Shown: one piece after another, positions 53,157 through 64,000 of the stretch
How the letters are laid out: each line of letters opens with the position of its first letter
Position numbering within the stretch: the first letter of the stretch is position 1
Assembly: GCF_000006565.2 (NCBI RefSeq)
Contig: NC_031480.1
Coordinates: forward strand, 5,011,762 to 5,075,761
Length of the DNA stretch: 64,000 bases
Source: Toxoplasma gondii ME49
Lineage: Eukaryota > Apicomplexa > Conoidasida > Eucoccidiorida > Sarcocystidae
Direction of reading: 5' to 3'
Program-made: the position numbers and the translations under genes
The notes under the pieces: generated by a model
The model's database searches: none
The model's input: the letters and a program-made list of their open reading frames with translations, nothing else
Told to the model about the DNA's origin: nothing

Positions 53157-56100
53157 TCACTTCGTGGCGTTGGCGTACACGTCTTCAATCCACTTGGCGA
53201 TGTCCTGCAGGCACTTCTCGCCGTTCGGACCCTCCAAGAAGCTGCAGCAAGGAAACTGAGGGAACAAAGGCAACCCAGACAGAAGTGACGGCAATTGTAG
53301 CTGAAACCGATATGTGTTTTTCTTACGTCATTCAGAACCGACTGTGTGCTTCCTGAATTGTGAAGCGGATGAATCGTAGTCACACTCAACGCGTCGCCTG
53401 GTGCCCAATACAGCCCCTAGATTGCCTTTGTTCCAAAGCGAGAGAAGAGTGATCATCACTTGAAAAAAATATAGAAACTGTGCTGCAATCAACATACCAT
53501 CGCGGATTTCAGGTTGTTCAGAGACGAAAAAAAAAGACGTTGTGCTCTCCTCCCCTCAACGATCAGAGACAGAGTAGTGTCAGGACCAGCCGAGTAGACA
53601 GATGCCTATACAGGTCCATCATGGTAAATCCAGTTTCGTGCCTCCACAAACCCTTCGGCGGGGCACTCTCTCTGGGTACTCTGCGCCATGATTCCCCGTA
53701 CAAAACTGCGACACTTGGCACCACGAGTACAGAGACGACGCTCCCGCGAATCTTTTTAAGCGCCTCCTGTCTTCCATTCCGTCCCTCACTGACAATGACA
53801 CGTGCGAATAATTGTGGGAAAATCCCGCCATCTAACCGTTTACTGTGTGCATGTGAGCCTCGCAGAGTGGATGGGAGAAGCCCTCTTCAGCGTGTGGCCA
53901 TGCCACACGGGTCGCCATCATGTTGTGATTGCCGTGGAGTAGATGTTTGATTTGTGGGGCCGGAGAACAGCAACCCGCAGCATAGGGCAGCCACCGCGCA
54001 CGCCCTTTCCGTTGTTTTTCACTTACCACATGGAATTCGTCTTTCCACACCTTGACCTGGACTCGAGGGGCAGTGGCTTCTTCACAGCCGAAGGGGAATA
54101 CAACTCCGTCGGCGTTTAACTTCTGAGCATCTGCTTCGCTGAGCCAGCCATAGGTGGTGAAGTAACTGGGAACTCTAGATGGGTTCTTGTCCGAGTGGGA
54201 TCGCACTGCCTTTATTTCTGTGGAAGCTGACGACATACAGACGTCCTTCAGACCCAAAAAGGAACTTCTGTTCGTATCGGTCCCCGCTCGTGTCAATTCG
54301 TCGTCGATTTCTCGCTTCTCTGTCACCCCCTTTGAAGTGCCGACTGTTGGAAGGGAGGCCAGGAACGACATCTCTCGTTCTGCAGTGGTAGCAGCTCTCG
54401 TTGCATAGAGACGCTCGTCAGCCGCACTCCACGCCTTTTCCGAAAAGAGTGACGCGCCCCGGACGGCGTCGTTTACTTGCCGGCCGAAGATGAGACTGTC
54501 ACTGAGGAGAACCTAACAGCGAAGGCAGCAGGAACCAGGATAAAGGTGAGAACCGGGAAGTGCTGGACACGACGGTTTATGTTTGCGCTCAGGGTAGACG
54601 CTCTTGTTTCTAGAAAAAAACTGCAACGCACCACAATAAGGGACATATTCTTCCAACGAGAACATTTACTGAGAAAGGCACGTTTACTACGAACTGCCTA
54701 ACTTTCCCCAGCGCCCCATGCTTCAGCTTATTCAACGCAGCACGCACCACAACCGCCGAGTGTGGGTATTTCCGATTCACGTGTCCATTTCGTTTATGCT
54801 CAATACAGGCGGCCGTGTATTACACCTGACAATTGTCTAGGTGAAACCAGAAGGAACCTGACTACTTGCTGATTGGCGTACTCGCACGAATGCCACAGAA
54901 AACACGAGTTCCAGTTCTCTGTAAACCAACACAGTAACACAGATTGTCTACAAGGCGAGAACTGGAACTCTGATCGAAAAAAGTCATGCCTGTACGGTAC
55001 ACGTGAACCCATTCAGCGCCCACCTTGTTGCGTGCCACCGTTTTTAAACTGCTACAGAAAACTGCGGGGATCATCATTGACATGTGGTGGAAAACATGCT
55101 CACCTCAACAGAACCAACGTGAATGCATGTTGGTGGCATATTTTTAAGCATATCCTTGTCGAAGTAAACCGGGGAAATCCAGGGATTGGAAAAGCACCGA
55201 GAGCCATCTGGGACCTGTCCCACGCAAGCGTACCGACGCAGAACAGCTCTGCTTAGTGAGATAGTCGTTCCCAGCGTATCAGTAACGAGGAAAAACGCAC
55301 GGCTAGGTTATACTCTGTGTTGCTAAACACGATAGACAAAGTACCGTTTAGCATACATGCCAAAAAAACAGTAAAGCTCCAACTATACAGTCCCAAAATC
55401 GGTGAAGAGGTCACCTCCACTGCTAAGGTCCATTTTCCACATACCTCGGGCGGCGACACCGACGAGTAGCAGCTCGGCAAGTCACCGTCGTTTGGTCGAG
55501 GTCCAGTGGGAGATTCACGGCAGAGCTTTTCACTGGTCACATCTAAGCGTTCCTCTATTTCTGCGTTGGAGAGCGTTCCCAAGTCAAACCGGCCGTAGAC
55601 GTACACGCCGGTAGATTGCCGGATGCTCGTAAGAGGCAGGACGGGCTCCCTGGTGGCGTTGAGCTGAACATAAAAAAGAACGCAAACGGTCCGCCATCCA
55701 GATGTGGAATCTGCTGTGCATTCAGAGGCGAGGTGAACCAGCCAATGACTGGTAATGAACGCTACCGAAAACTCATGCTGAACACCCCACCACTTCGGCT
55801 TCGCTTTTTAGGCTTCTTCAATGTAACATAGACAAAACCAAGTTGCTTACGATGTACGAGGGCCCCTCCATGGTGAGGTCGAGCCACGGTGAAAGCAACA
55901 CCATGCCTGCAGGTCGCGGAAGAGGCTTGGGATTTTCTGCAACATTTGTCCGGTCACTCTGCTCTCCCCGCTTCACGATACTTGCCATCAGAGTCACCGC
56001 GAGATTTCCGCCTGCGCTGTCGCCTGCACGCCATCGTATGAAGACAAAAGATATCGCCAGTCCCGCTTTCTTCGGCCACAGCTGCAGTCACTAAATCACA

Positions 56101-57617
56101 GGAAAAACCGAGGGGATCAAACGCAAAGGCCATCCCTTCTCGGAGAGAGCGGTGCACACGATTAATGTTGCCCAGTGTGCAAATGTAGCAAAACGAGCTA
56201 CCTGCCGCATATCTCTTCTCTTTTTCGAGAAAGTAAGGCTTACCTACAAGGATTATATCCTCGCCTGGAACGTTCATCTCGTAGCACAAGTACTCATACG
56301 CTGCGACGCATTGTTCCAGCTGCACCGGCCACAGGCGATCCGGCGCCAAGCTATAATCAGGGCAGAAAACTTTTGCACCTGTCAGGACCGAGAGATCTGA
56401 AAAGAATACGAAAGAGACACAGGCGCTCTTGGGCGGAAAGCGCCGACTTCGAAAACATAGTCGAGTTTTTCAGCTGGCGTTGGGGTCAGGTGGGCAAGTC
56501 CGGTAAGCCTTTAATTTCAGAAGACTGCCTGTGAGAAGTCAGCACGTTCATGCCCGAAAACATGTCTCCTTCATTGGAGAGCTACCTCATTTCTGGCAAG
56601 CCTCCCTCAACTGTTGAACATACACAGACAGTCATGAAGAGCGGCTGCGTGTTCGTTTCTCGGAAACATCAAAGGGGCAATCTTCATTCCTCGGCGACCG
56701 GAGGGAACTGCTGACTCCACTGTCTTACCGTTTGTGAAAAGCCGATACGATTCTGGGCTGTTGAAGACGAATGCTCCACCGTGTAAGAAAAAAATCCACT
56801 TCTGTTTCTTGGTTTCGTCGTTTATGGTGGTTGCCTCTGCTTTTTCTGATCTTTCCCTCCCAGGCGACATGTCTCGCAGTTTCTGCAGCACAGTTTTCCG
56901 TCCATCGCTGGGAGCGGCTGAAGCGCCTGCGTCGAACTGAAGAAGAGCCGCCATCTTTACTGCCACCTCTACCCATCCACCTCGTTGCTGCTCGGGCAAC
57001 TCACTCGGTGACGGCGGTTCCGGTCCTGTCGTTTCGAGCCTCGTCTCTGCAGTCCTCTCCTGTTGAGAGACCGCAGCCTCAGTCCCGACATGCTTCGCAG
57101 CCAGTTCTCCACCGTCGCTCAAAAGTGACACACTGGCAGGCACGGCTCGAGGCTCATCGCTGGCAGCTGCCACATTGGTGTCCGCTCCCTGCAAGGGTAT
57201 CGCAGCGCCGCCTCGTGGCACTGAGTTGTTCAAAACCCCGGCAGAAGAGGCCGCCGGAGAAGAGCCACCTCGGGGAAGCTGCTCAGGATGAGCACCATGC
57301 TGCACCGGAGAAGCGTCTTTCTTGCCGACAAAATGTGCACCAACACTGCGAATGCGTCGAGGGGATGAAGAGTCGTAAATAATGGCGTCGCAAACAGGGG
57401 TTTGAACCTTTACAGTAGTTTGGTTCCGAAGACGGCTAGGGCGTAGAGATGCGTAGAAAGAACGGAGTGAAAGGTCGACTAGTTGGCGGTCGCGCACCAG
57501 CTGGGCACGAGAACTAGGCCAGCTCGTGGCCTTAGCGTACTTATAAATGGTTGGACACAGAGTGCGAAGAGCGAAGTGCTGCGGCAGTAGTTGATGGAAA
57601 TGTCGAAACGGTGCCAT
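53157..57617 (-). CDS. Alpha/beta hydrolase (HSL-type carboxylesterase family)
   Basis: Seven exons in transcription order: 57617-56729, 56396-56244, 56023-55851, 55663-55605, 55248-55104, 54512-54027 and 53255-53157; phases 1, 1, 0, 2, 0, 0 agree; 667 residues. The Ser/Arg-rich first 270 residues may be a targeting or regulatory region. The catalytic domain follows: oxyanion motif FLHGGAFVF (H279), VFCPDYSLAP, nucleophile GDSAGG (S350), LSPWLDLT, NPWISPVYF, the acid loop HVGSVEVLLSDS (D478) and DEFHV (H634). A roughly 140-residue segment, partly acidic and Ser/Thr-rich, separates Asp and His. The family hydrolyses short-chain esters or lipids; the substrate is not predictable. A strong acceptor (CTCTTTTCTCAG) ends two bases before the ATG, so an upstream exon, coding or not, is likely. 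Confidence 0.88.
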
Positions 57618-59409
57618 GCCTGAGAAAAGAGGTCAAGACACAGATCCAGAAACAACAAACGAGGTCCTGCCCTGGGTTGTAAACAGATCAACATGCAGTC
57701 GATCTTCCATTGTTTTCTGATCCCATAAGCCGGCGCTTCGACGCGACGCCATCCATAAGGTCGTGGGTAGCAGCGTAATAACTAGTATGACACAGACAAA
57801 ATTTTTGCAGCGAATGTCACAACAAAAAAACAGGATCAGATCTCCAGCTTTTGCTAGAAGGACCAAATGTTCAAAAGAAGTCGGAACTACGGACCGATCG
57901 TATGATGCAATTCCCTCTTAGCATCTGTAGAAGAAGTCCCTTCGTTGAGGTGCTCCTCAGTTGATTGAAAGAGGCACACGGTGTGCATGCAATGCCAGAC
58001 CCTCTACCCAGAACTAAGAGACCCGCTTGTACGTTCACAGAAGACTGAAGAGTCTGTACGTAGACTTCACAGTGGCAGTGGCTGCGGTGAGCTCCCTGAC
58101 AGTCAAGGTCTTCGTCGTCCGCTGCTGTGCGGGTGAGCCCTGGTACTAGCGTCGCAAGGAGAAAATCAGTGAATTCTCCTACTCCAGTATGCTTTACAGA
58201 ACCCGAACGATACTCCGGCGCATCTGGCATCTCCCCTTCACCAACCTGCGGGTCTTCATGAAGATGCACTGCAAATTTTGCGACTCGGGAATTTTCCATT
58301 GCCGTCTATGATTGTCCCCCACCGAAAATCGGCAGACGCCGTGAGTTGTGTACACGATAGGGAACTTGTTCAGTGGGCTGTTGACGATTCTTGCTTTGCG
58401 ATGTGGAGAAGAACGGGAAAAATTTGCGTGTGTGATGAGAACCACTCGTGCGTTAGATGCGGAAACTGACGTGTGCATGCGTTTTTGTGTTACTGGGATT
58501 GTCTATGCTTATTGGACGCAACGTCTAGGCCACAGACATTCTCTCCGTACTGTTAGAGAACGGTAGAAGTGGAGAACATAGTCTTTTCCAGGAACCAGGG
58601 AGTTGCATAAGCAGAAAAAGCCCTTGCGGAAAGGAAGTGAGAAGCAGGAGCTACTGTGGAGAATCAGAGGAAACTGAACACTGGGCCCCAATAGATGCGG
58701 TTCACCGGCACAGCTTGATTGACTCATTACAAAAAAAACGGGCTGAATGCTTTATTTGGGGGAGCCATTTTCTTTCTGATGATTCTTACCTCTTGCTGTT
58801 TTTCGCTCTCCTTGAAGGTGCCTGCCTCTAAAAGGCAGGTTCAACCATTTAATATTTCTTGAAGAGAACGTTGGCTTTCCTTGGCTAACCAAGGTGCGCT
58901 CGTCGTATGAAGACATCGCGTGGGCGTGCATGCGCAGTTGAACCGCAGGTACATCGAAATAGGCAGCTTCACGAGCAGGCACGATTTTTTCGCGAAAAGC
59001 AATTTTTTCGACGGGTTGACGAGCTGCTCCCACGGTCGCTTACGCTCCTTGAAACACGTAAAAGTTTCTCCCACAGTGGCCATGGTTTGGAAGGTGAACG
59101 TGCCGACACGTAGTGTAAAAAGTGTGTAGCAATTCAAGACTGTCGCAGGACAGCATTGTCCCGTACTTCAGAAAACGGCTGCCATGGTGCGGGCCTCGAC
59201 ACCCGGCCGGAACAGAGCCGGGAAACGTGCGGGCGACTCGAGTTGAGGGGAAGACCCTGGTGAGCATCTTGCAGCAGATCTATGGAAGAGTAGGACACGA
59301 GAGACCGACACTCTATAGAGGTATATTGGACCAGAAATTGTAACGTTGACTCCATTATATTCATTAAATAGCTAAATCACGCGTCACACACGAAAACACA
59401 CACACGCAC
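57618..59409. other. 5' flank of the hydrolase gene with a possible upstream exon
   Basis: A minus frame at 57871-58299 starts with ATG and encodes an acidic, Cys/His-containing stretch (MENSRVAKFAVHLHEDP). A phase-compatible donor (TCTGG|GTAGAG) near 58007 could join it to the acceptor just before 57617, which would extend the hydrolase N-terminus. No other support exists. Confidence 0.3.
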
Positions 59410-59703
59410 TTGATGACAGCAGTGCGTTGTACCATGAGAGAAACCAAGAAATTTACGTTTTGTCACCAGCGCTTCGGGATCGCAGCAACACCTCCTTCGA
59501 CTCAAAGGCTGCGACTAGTGATGTTCATAACTGGAGTCATATTTCTTGGTGTCTTGGTGCCTACTCTTACTCAAACAGTTGCACTTCAGCCGCCGTTCCG
59601 TAGCCGTTACCGTCCTTGTTGTAATCATCTCCCCCGAACTCGTCAGCTAGAACCGTTGGGATTGTCTGGAAGAGAAGTTCGTGTTTCTGGAATGTACGGC
59701 TAA
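59410..59703 (+). CDS. Hypothetical ORF with a membrane/signal segment
   Basis: 97 codons to a TAA at 59701-59703. After about 30 residues there is a strong hydrophobic run, RLRLVMFITGVIFLGVLVPT, ending in QTVALQP, which fits a signal anchor or a late signal peptide, as seen in coccidian secreted proteins. The remaining 40 residues are basic and unrecognised. It might be the first exon of a secreted protein whose further exons I could not place. Confidence 0.28.
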   Translation: MMTAVRCTMRETKKFTFCHQRFGIAATPPSTQRLRLVMFITGVIFLGVLVPTLTQTVALQPPFRSRYRPCCNHLPRTRQLEPLGLSGREVRVSGMYG

Positions 59704-62700
59704 CCATTAGTGGCCAGTTCTACGCCGCAGTGCCTCCCTCATGAATAAGTACATTTTAGAGGATTAATTATGATACTGCGTACATCGTCCGAGTCGATTA
59801 ATGCCCCTGAAGATCGCGCATTGAATGCCTTGAACTCAAGCCAATGTCCCTACAGGGAGAAATAGATGCCACTCCTCATCGGCTCCGACACCCTACGCCG
59901 ATTCCTGCCTCTCAGCTGTACACGACGTAAATCTGTCGTCAGCCGTCAATTCTGCCCTTCGTCCTGCTCTGACGCATTCCCGTGATGGCAAATGCCCTTG
60001 AGAGAGAAGGGCCATCTCTGCACAGACAGCGAATTGCACCGGTACACCTTCGAGCGAGTCGCAGTGGCCGCCGGGTAAGCGCGGCCTGGCCTGGACCTCG
60101 CACAAGAACGCAGCACTGGCTCAGGGTGTTGCGTTACGGCTATTGCGACGCAGCCCCCCGAGCCTCTGGAGAGCAGACTTGTCGGGAAACCGGTCAGAAC
60201 TAGAGCCTGAGGTATGTCAGTGTCTGCCACGTTTGTGCAGCAACAAAGACCCCAGCGACCGGGTTCCGCCATACGCCGAACCATCGTCTGTTGAGACACC
60301 ATGATTGATCTTCACAGCTTGCTACCCCCTAACGGCATCTGCTACCACTCTTACCAGCTGCGTTGCTACTGCAGTGTTGCCATGAGACTCCCTATGCCCC
60401 GACAGCATTCCCGCCCCCCAGCCTATGACTCGTGTGTAACAGAGTCAGCGACAAGGCGAAGCATGTGATAAGGAGGGAGTGCCGCTAGTTACCGAGCAGA
60501 AGATGCAGTTGTGTACCCGGCAGCAATGAGACTCTCTGCACTAACCGGAAGTAAACATTCTCGGTCAGGAGGAAGCCCCCACATGCAGGCCACGGAAACA
60601 GCAACTCGCCGTGTGTTTTCGTGGATTTTAGCCAGGCGGAAACTAACGTCAGCACTAAGGATGTTCGCGTCTCGTATGCACTCTACCAGCAACTGATTCC
60701 GGCTGGCGCTGGCTGTACTGTACGCGGCGCTTGGTACTGGACAAGAAAGGACAGTCTGGAATTCACGCTTGTATTCTAGGTTGATCGGAATCTCTCTGGT
60801 CTGAGACATCCACGAATACGTCCAAGAGCCTCAAAGGTGCTCATCTGAATATGTGTTGTGGGTGCGTGCCTCTACGATCACTAGGAAAAACGGTCTGTAT
60901 TGATTTTGTCCGTCGCACTGCCTTAGACGCCGCTGAGAGGGATCGTCCGAAGAAGAAGCATCCATGTTTAGTACAGCGTACGAATTAAGTGCATCACACT
61001 GCAGTCGGCATGCAGATCCCTGCAAGGAAATAATGACAGCCCCGACAAACCACTGGTGTCAAGCGTCCTGAACAGACACGTGCGACTCGGCGTGCGAAAA
61101 CAGAGACACAACGCACAATTACACGGTTGGAATTGCAAGCTCGTTTTGGATAGGAAGCAGACCCCCCGTCCGATTTAGTTGTATGAAACGCAGACGCCCT
61201 TAATGAACCACATACATGGTAGCGGGGAGGTGACAGAGACTGTGTTTCTTGGCTCCCAAACGCTGACGATGTGTTCTTTCCCATTTCGTCGCTACTTGGT
61301 GACAGCCGCCGCGCTTTGCTATTTTCGCCTTCGTGAAGGGGTGGGATTTGCAGCTTGACCGTTTTTACCGACCCCGCGAATGATAGCTATTCTAGCAGCA
61401 GTGGCAGACGACGGTGTGTTCGTGCCAACAAGCGTAGACGCGTGTGATCATTTTCGCTGTCAGGCGAAAAAGTGGTCCCCATTATGTCACTGACCATCCC
61501 ATTGCCGAAACTGTAGACTGCAAGTGTCAAGGAACAGCTACATGAGGTGCTTGTATCACCGATCTCCCACTGTTGGGAACGCTGATTCTGTGACTGCCGA
61601 GGAACAGCTATATTGAATTTATCAGTCATCACGATGGGGCGCATGTTTCGCAAAATGAAGCAGATGGACGCAAGACGGCAGCATCACCTTGGTGCCTTGG
61701 ACAACCACAAGGACTTCATTTCGTGGCCTCGATCAATGTGGATTTCTCTGCACCAGTAGGGGCGAGGACGGGATTCACGCGAACAACACCTTGGAGGGGC
61801 AAAAGAATCGGATGAAGGAGATCTATCAAGACACCGCCAAATATATTTGAGTGGTGCTTTGGGTCCGCCCTGCATGATATCATGCCCGGGGGCGGCAACA
61901 TCCCCTATAGAGAGAAGAATGCCATGGAAAAAAGTGAACATCACCACACGATGGTGTCGGCAACGATACGAAGCAGGGGTAGCGGCACCGACAGCGGCCT
62001 CGGAATGTGGGGATTGGGACGGGCAGGTGCCTACGCCGGTCCTCATTGTTATCATCCTGTCACTTGTCCAGTTACGTTGAGCGTCGACACATTGGTAGGT
62101 GCTGCCAACTCCGTGCCTTCACGCACTGCGGAGTGGCCTGCAGTACGGAATGCAGCATAGAAAACTCGTGATTATTGCAGGCAGCGAACGCAACGAACTA
62201 CAGCACGAAGGAGGTGACCATCCGTGTCGTCGACAGGGTCTTCCCCAGATGCACCTACGGCAATAGCATCCATAATAAGACACTGTGTCGCCGTTGTTGA
62301 TGAGGCGATGGCCCTCCACAATGGCAGGTGAGCGGCATCATGAACGGACATACTTCCGACATAGAAAGCACATTTCGGAACGTGTGAGGACGGGTCAATA
62401 TGAAACCTGCGAGGCTGCGTGCAGGCTCTGTGCTTTTGCGTTTCGTGCCCCGTTGGGTTTCAAAGTGGAGCCACGTGTGTGCGAGTTCCCTTTTGAATCC
62501 CCTTCAGCGGGGTACGGCCCGGCGGGCGTCCGCGGCTCCTGCCGTCTATTGCACCTCGATGCTCGCCCAGGGAAGACGGCCTAACGAACCAGTCTGTAAC
62601 AACGAATGTATGTGCAGTAGTTTTTGATAAGAAAACATCATCTGTCGGAGGACGGTTATGCAAGAGAAAATCAATGCCACTGGCATGCGGGCGCAGACGC

Positions 62701-64000
62701 GTTGACAAATGAGCAGCCGCTCGGAACAGCTGCATTCGCCACCTCTACAGCAAACCCATCCGACGGAACGGCCCGGACATGGATGCTATAATTGGAAGTG
62801 GATACGATGCTTGGACTGAATATTGACCCATCGTCGATGCTTGAAACCTACATACGCCGAAAATAAAGAACGTCTCTGCCAAGCCGATCGGTCTCGTACC
62901 TACGGGATGACGCAGTATAGGGAGGTGAAATAGTCCTTGTTGACAAGGCACCTAGTGTCGTCTCATTCGCAGCTGTACGCGACGATGAACGACGATAGAA
63001 ACAAGAAGGGAGTGTGACTGTCCAGGAAAGGTTCTACACTTCCGCTTGTTCCTTGAGAACGAGAAGCGGCGGAAGAATCAGCACAATACATTAGTGGTTC
63101 CACGACGTTTGTGTGGACCTGCAGGTGACATCCAATCAGGCGGTTGTGTGGTTTGATGGCCATCGCTTCCCTTCACCTATCTGACGCACATTCACATTCC
63201 TCTTGTCGCACCAGATGCGCCTCCACGTCATCAAGTGTGCTTCCACTTCTGCTGTCGGCACATCGTTCAACACATTGACTGTCGCATCATCCGCTCGACT
63301 TGAGGGGAAGCTCCCCGACGATACCCGCCCTCGACGGGCAGCGCCGTTTGAGAATCCCAAACTGGTGCTCCTGGCGAACATTCCGGGGAACGTAACCGTT
63401 ATTGCCTGATATTGAGTGCCGATTGTGAGGCGCCGACGCCAGCGATTGGAACATCATATGGTCAAACGCGGTCGATACGTTCAAAGATCTTTGTTGACGA
63501 ACAGAGGCGGACAGCACCTAGCGAGACGGCGCGCTGAGAAAATGGAGGAGCCCTGCGATCCCGATCACTCCTCCAGTCTTGTTTTATCTGTGGTATGGCG
63601 CATGACCTTGAGGATTTGCATCATGAATGACTGTCGGGAGACGGCATACCGGACGTGGAGAAGCGTTGTGTTCCTGCGACCATCGGTGGCCACGACGGGC
63701 ATGATTCAAATGATCGACTGGCACCCAGGCGTAGTTTTCCTGGGGCCTATTGCGCTCAGGGAAATACCAAACAAAACTCCTACGCTTAAATTGGAATCGG
63801 ACCGAACCAATGTTGAACCCAATATTTACATCAATGATATTGAAATATGATTAGTGATATATGATGTGTCCCAAAATATCATCTGATTAAGAACTGGACG
63901 TCCGTGGAGACATACACCGTCGCACAATAGCTTGGCTACGGTATCACTAGGCTTAAATAAACGACGAAATGACATGGACGAATCTACATCAGTTTGCATT
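59704..64000. other. Right end, no assignable gene
   Basis: Several short frames are open (for example 61882-62160 and 62285-62584 on +, 63136-63381 on -), but none has a recognised motif or consistent splicing. The last 200 bases are AT-rich. No tandem-array fragment, RNA gene or clear mobile element was recognised by eye. Confidence 0.4.

Noticed and set aside
1..64000. CRISPR arrays, bacterial operons, rRNA or tRNA genes, intact transposons
   Set aside because: None recognised by eye; intron structure and gene content are eukaryotic.

Overview
The window reads as nuclear DNA of a tissue-cyst coccidian (Toxoplasma/Hammondia/Neospora type). The reasons are: intron-rich genes with consistent GT-AG splice phases, AAGATGG-like start contexts, purine/pyrimidine-rich flanks, (TA)n tracts in introns and intergenic DNA, proteins with long Ser/Arg-rich inserts next to conserved eukaryotic domains, and a decayed mitochondrial cytochrome b fragment in nuclear DNA, a known habit of these parasites. 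I could not run a species-level comparison. All gene models were built by eye from reading frame, splice sites and phase.

Layout. 1-6735: microsatellite-rich DNA with several unrecognised + strand exons. 6736-12403 (+): a four-exon gene with a probable organelle-targeting leader and an RNase H/RuvC-like domain resembling organellar Holliday-junction resolvases; its first catalytic acidic position looks lost. 14201-17161 (+): a single-exon CAAX protease (RCE1) of 986 residues with a very long N-terminal half. About 17.8-36.4 kb: a tandem array of three related units. Two (18974-23418 and 26244-30869) give matching four-exon models of 814 and 810 residues. The third (35427-36370) is a truncated, internally deleted pseudogene.

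39800-42607 (-): a DDRGK1/UFBP1 orthologue, the ER-membrane adaptor of UFM1 conjugation. 46012-47793 (-): a 170-residue centrin. 49873-51551 (+): an 89-residue CRIPT protein. 53157-57617 (-): a 667-residue alpha/beta hydrolase with a complete Ser-Asp-His triad assembled from seven exons. 57618-64000 holds only weak candidates.

The flanking housekeeping genes (CAAX processing, UFMylation, centrin, CRIPT, esterase) show no common pathway. The most novel element is the tandem array. Each intact gene has a signal-peptide-like N-terminus, two copies of a two-exon helical A-B module, and a Pro/Ser-rich tail with repeated YSPP-type motifs. The array is being homogenised: one 1.53 kb tract is about 99% identical between units 1 and 2, and a 0.64 kb tract joins units 2 and 3. 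It also contains a deletion, a GT-to-GC donor change and a mitochondrial insertion in an intron.
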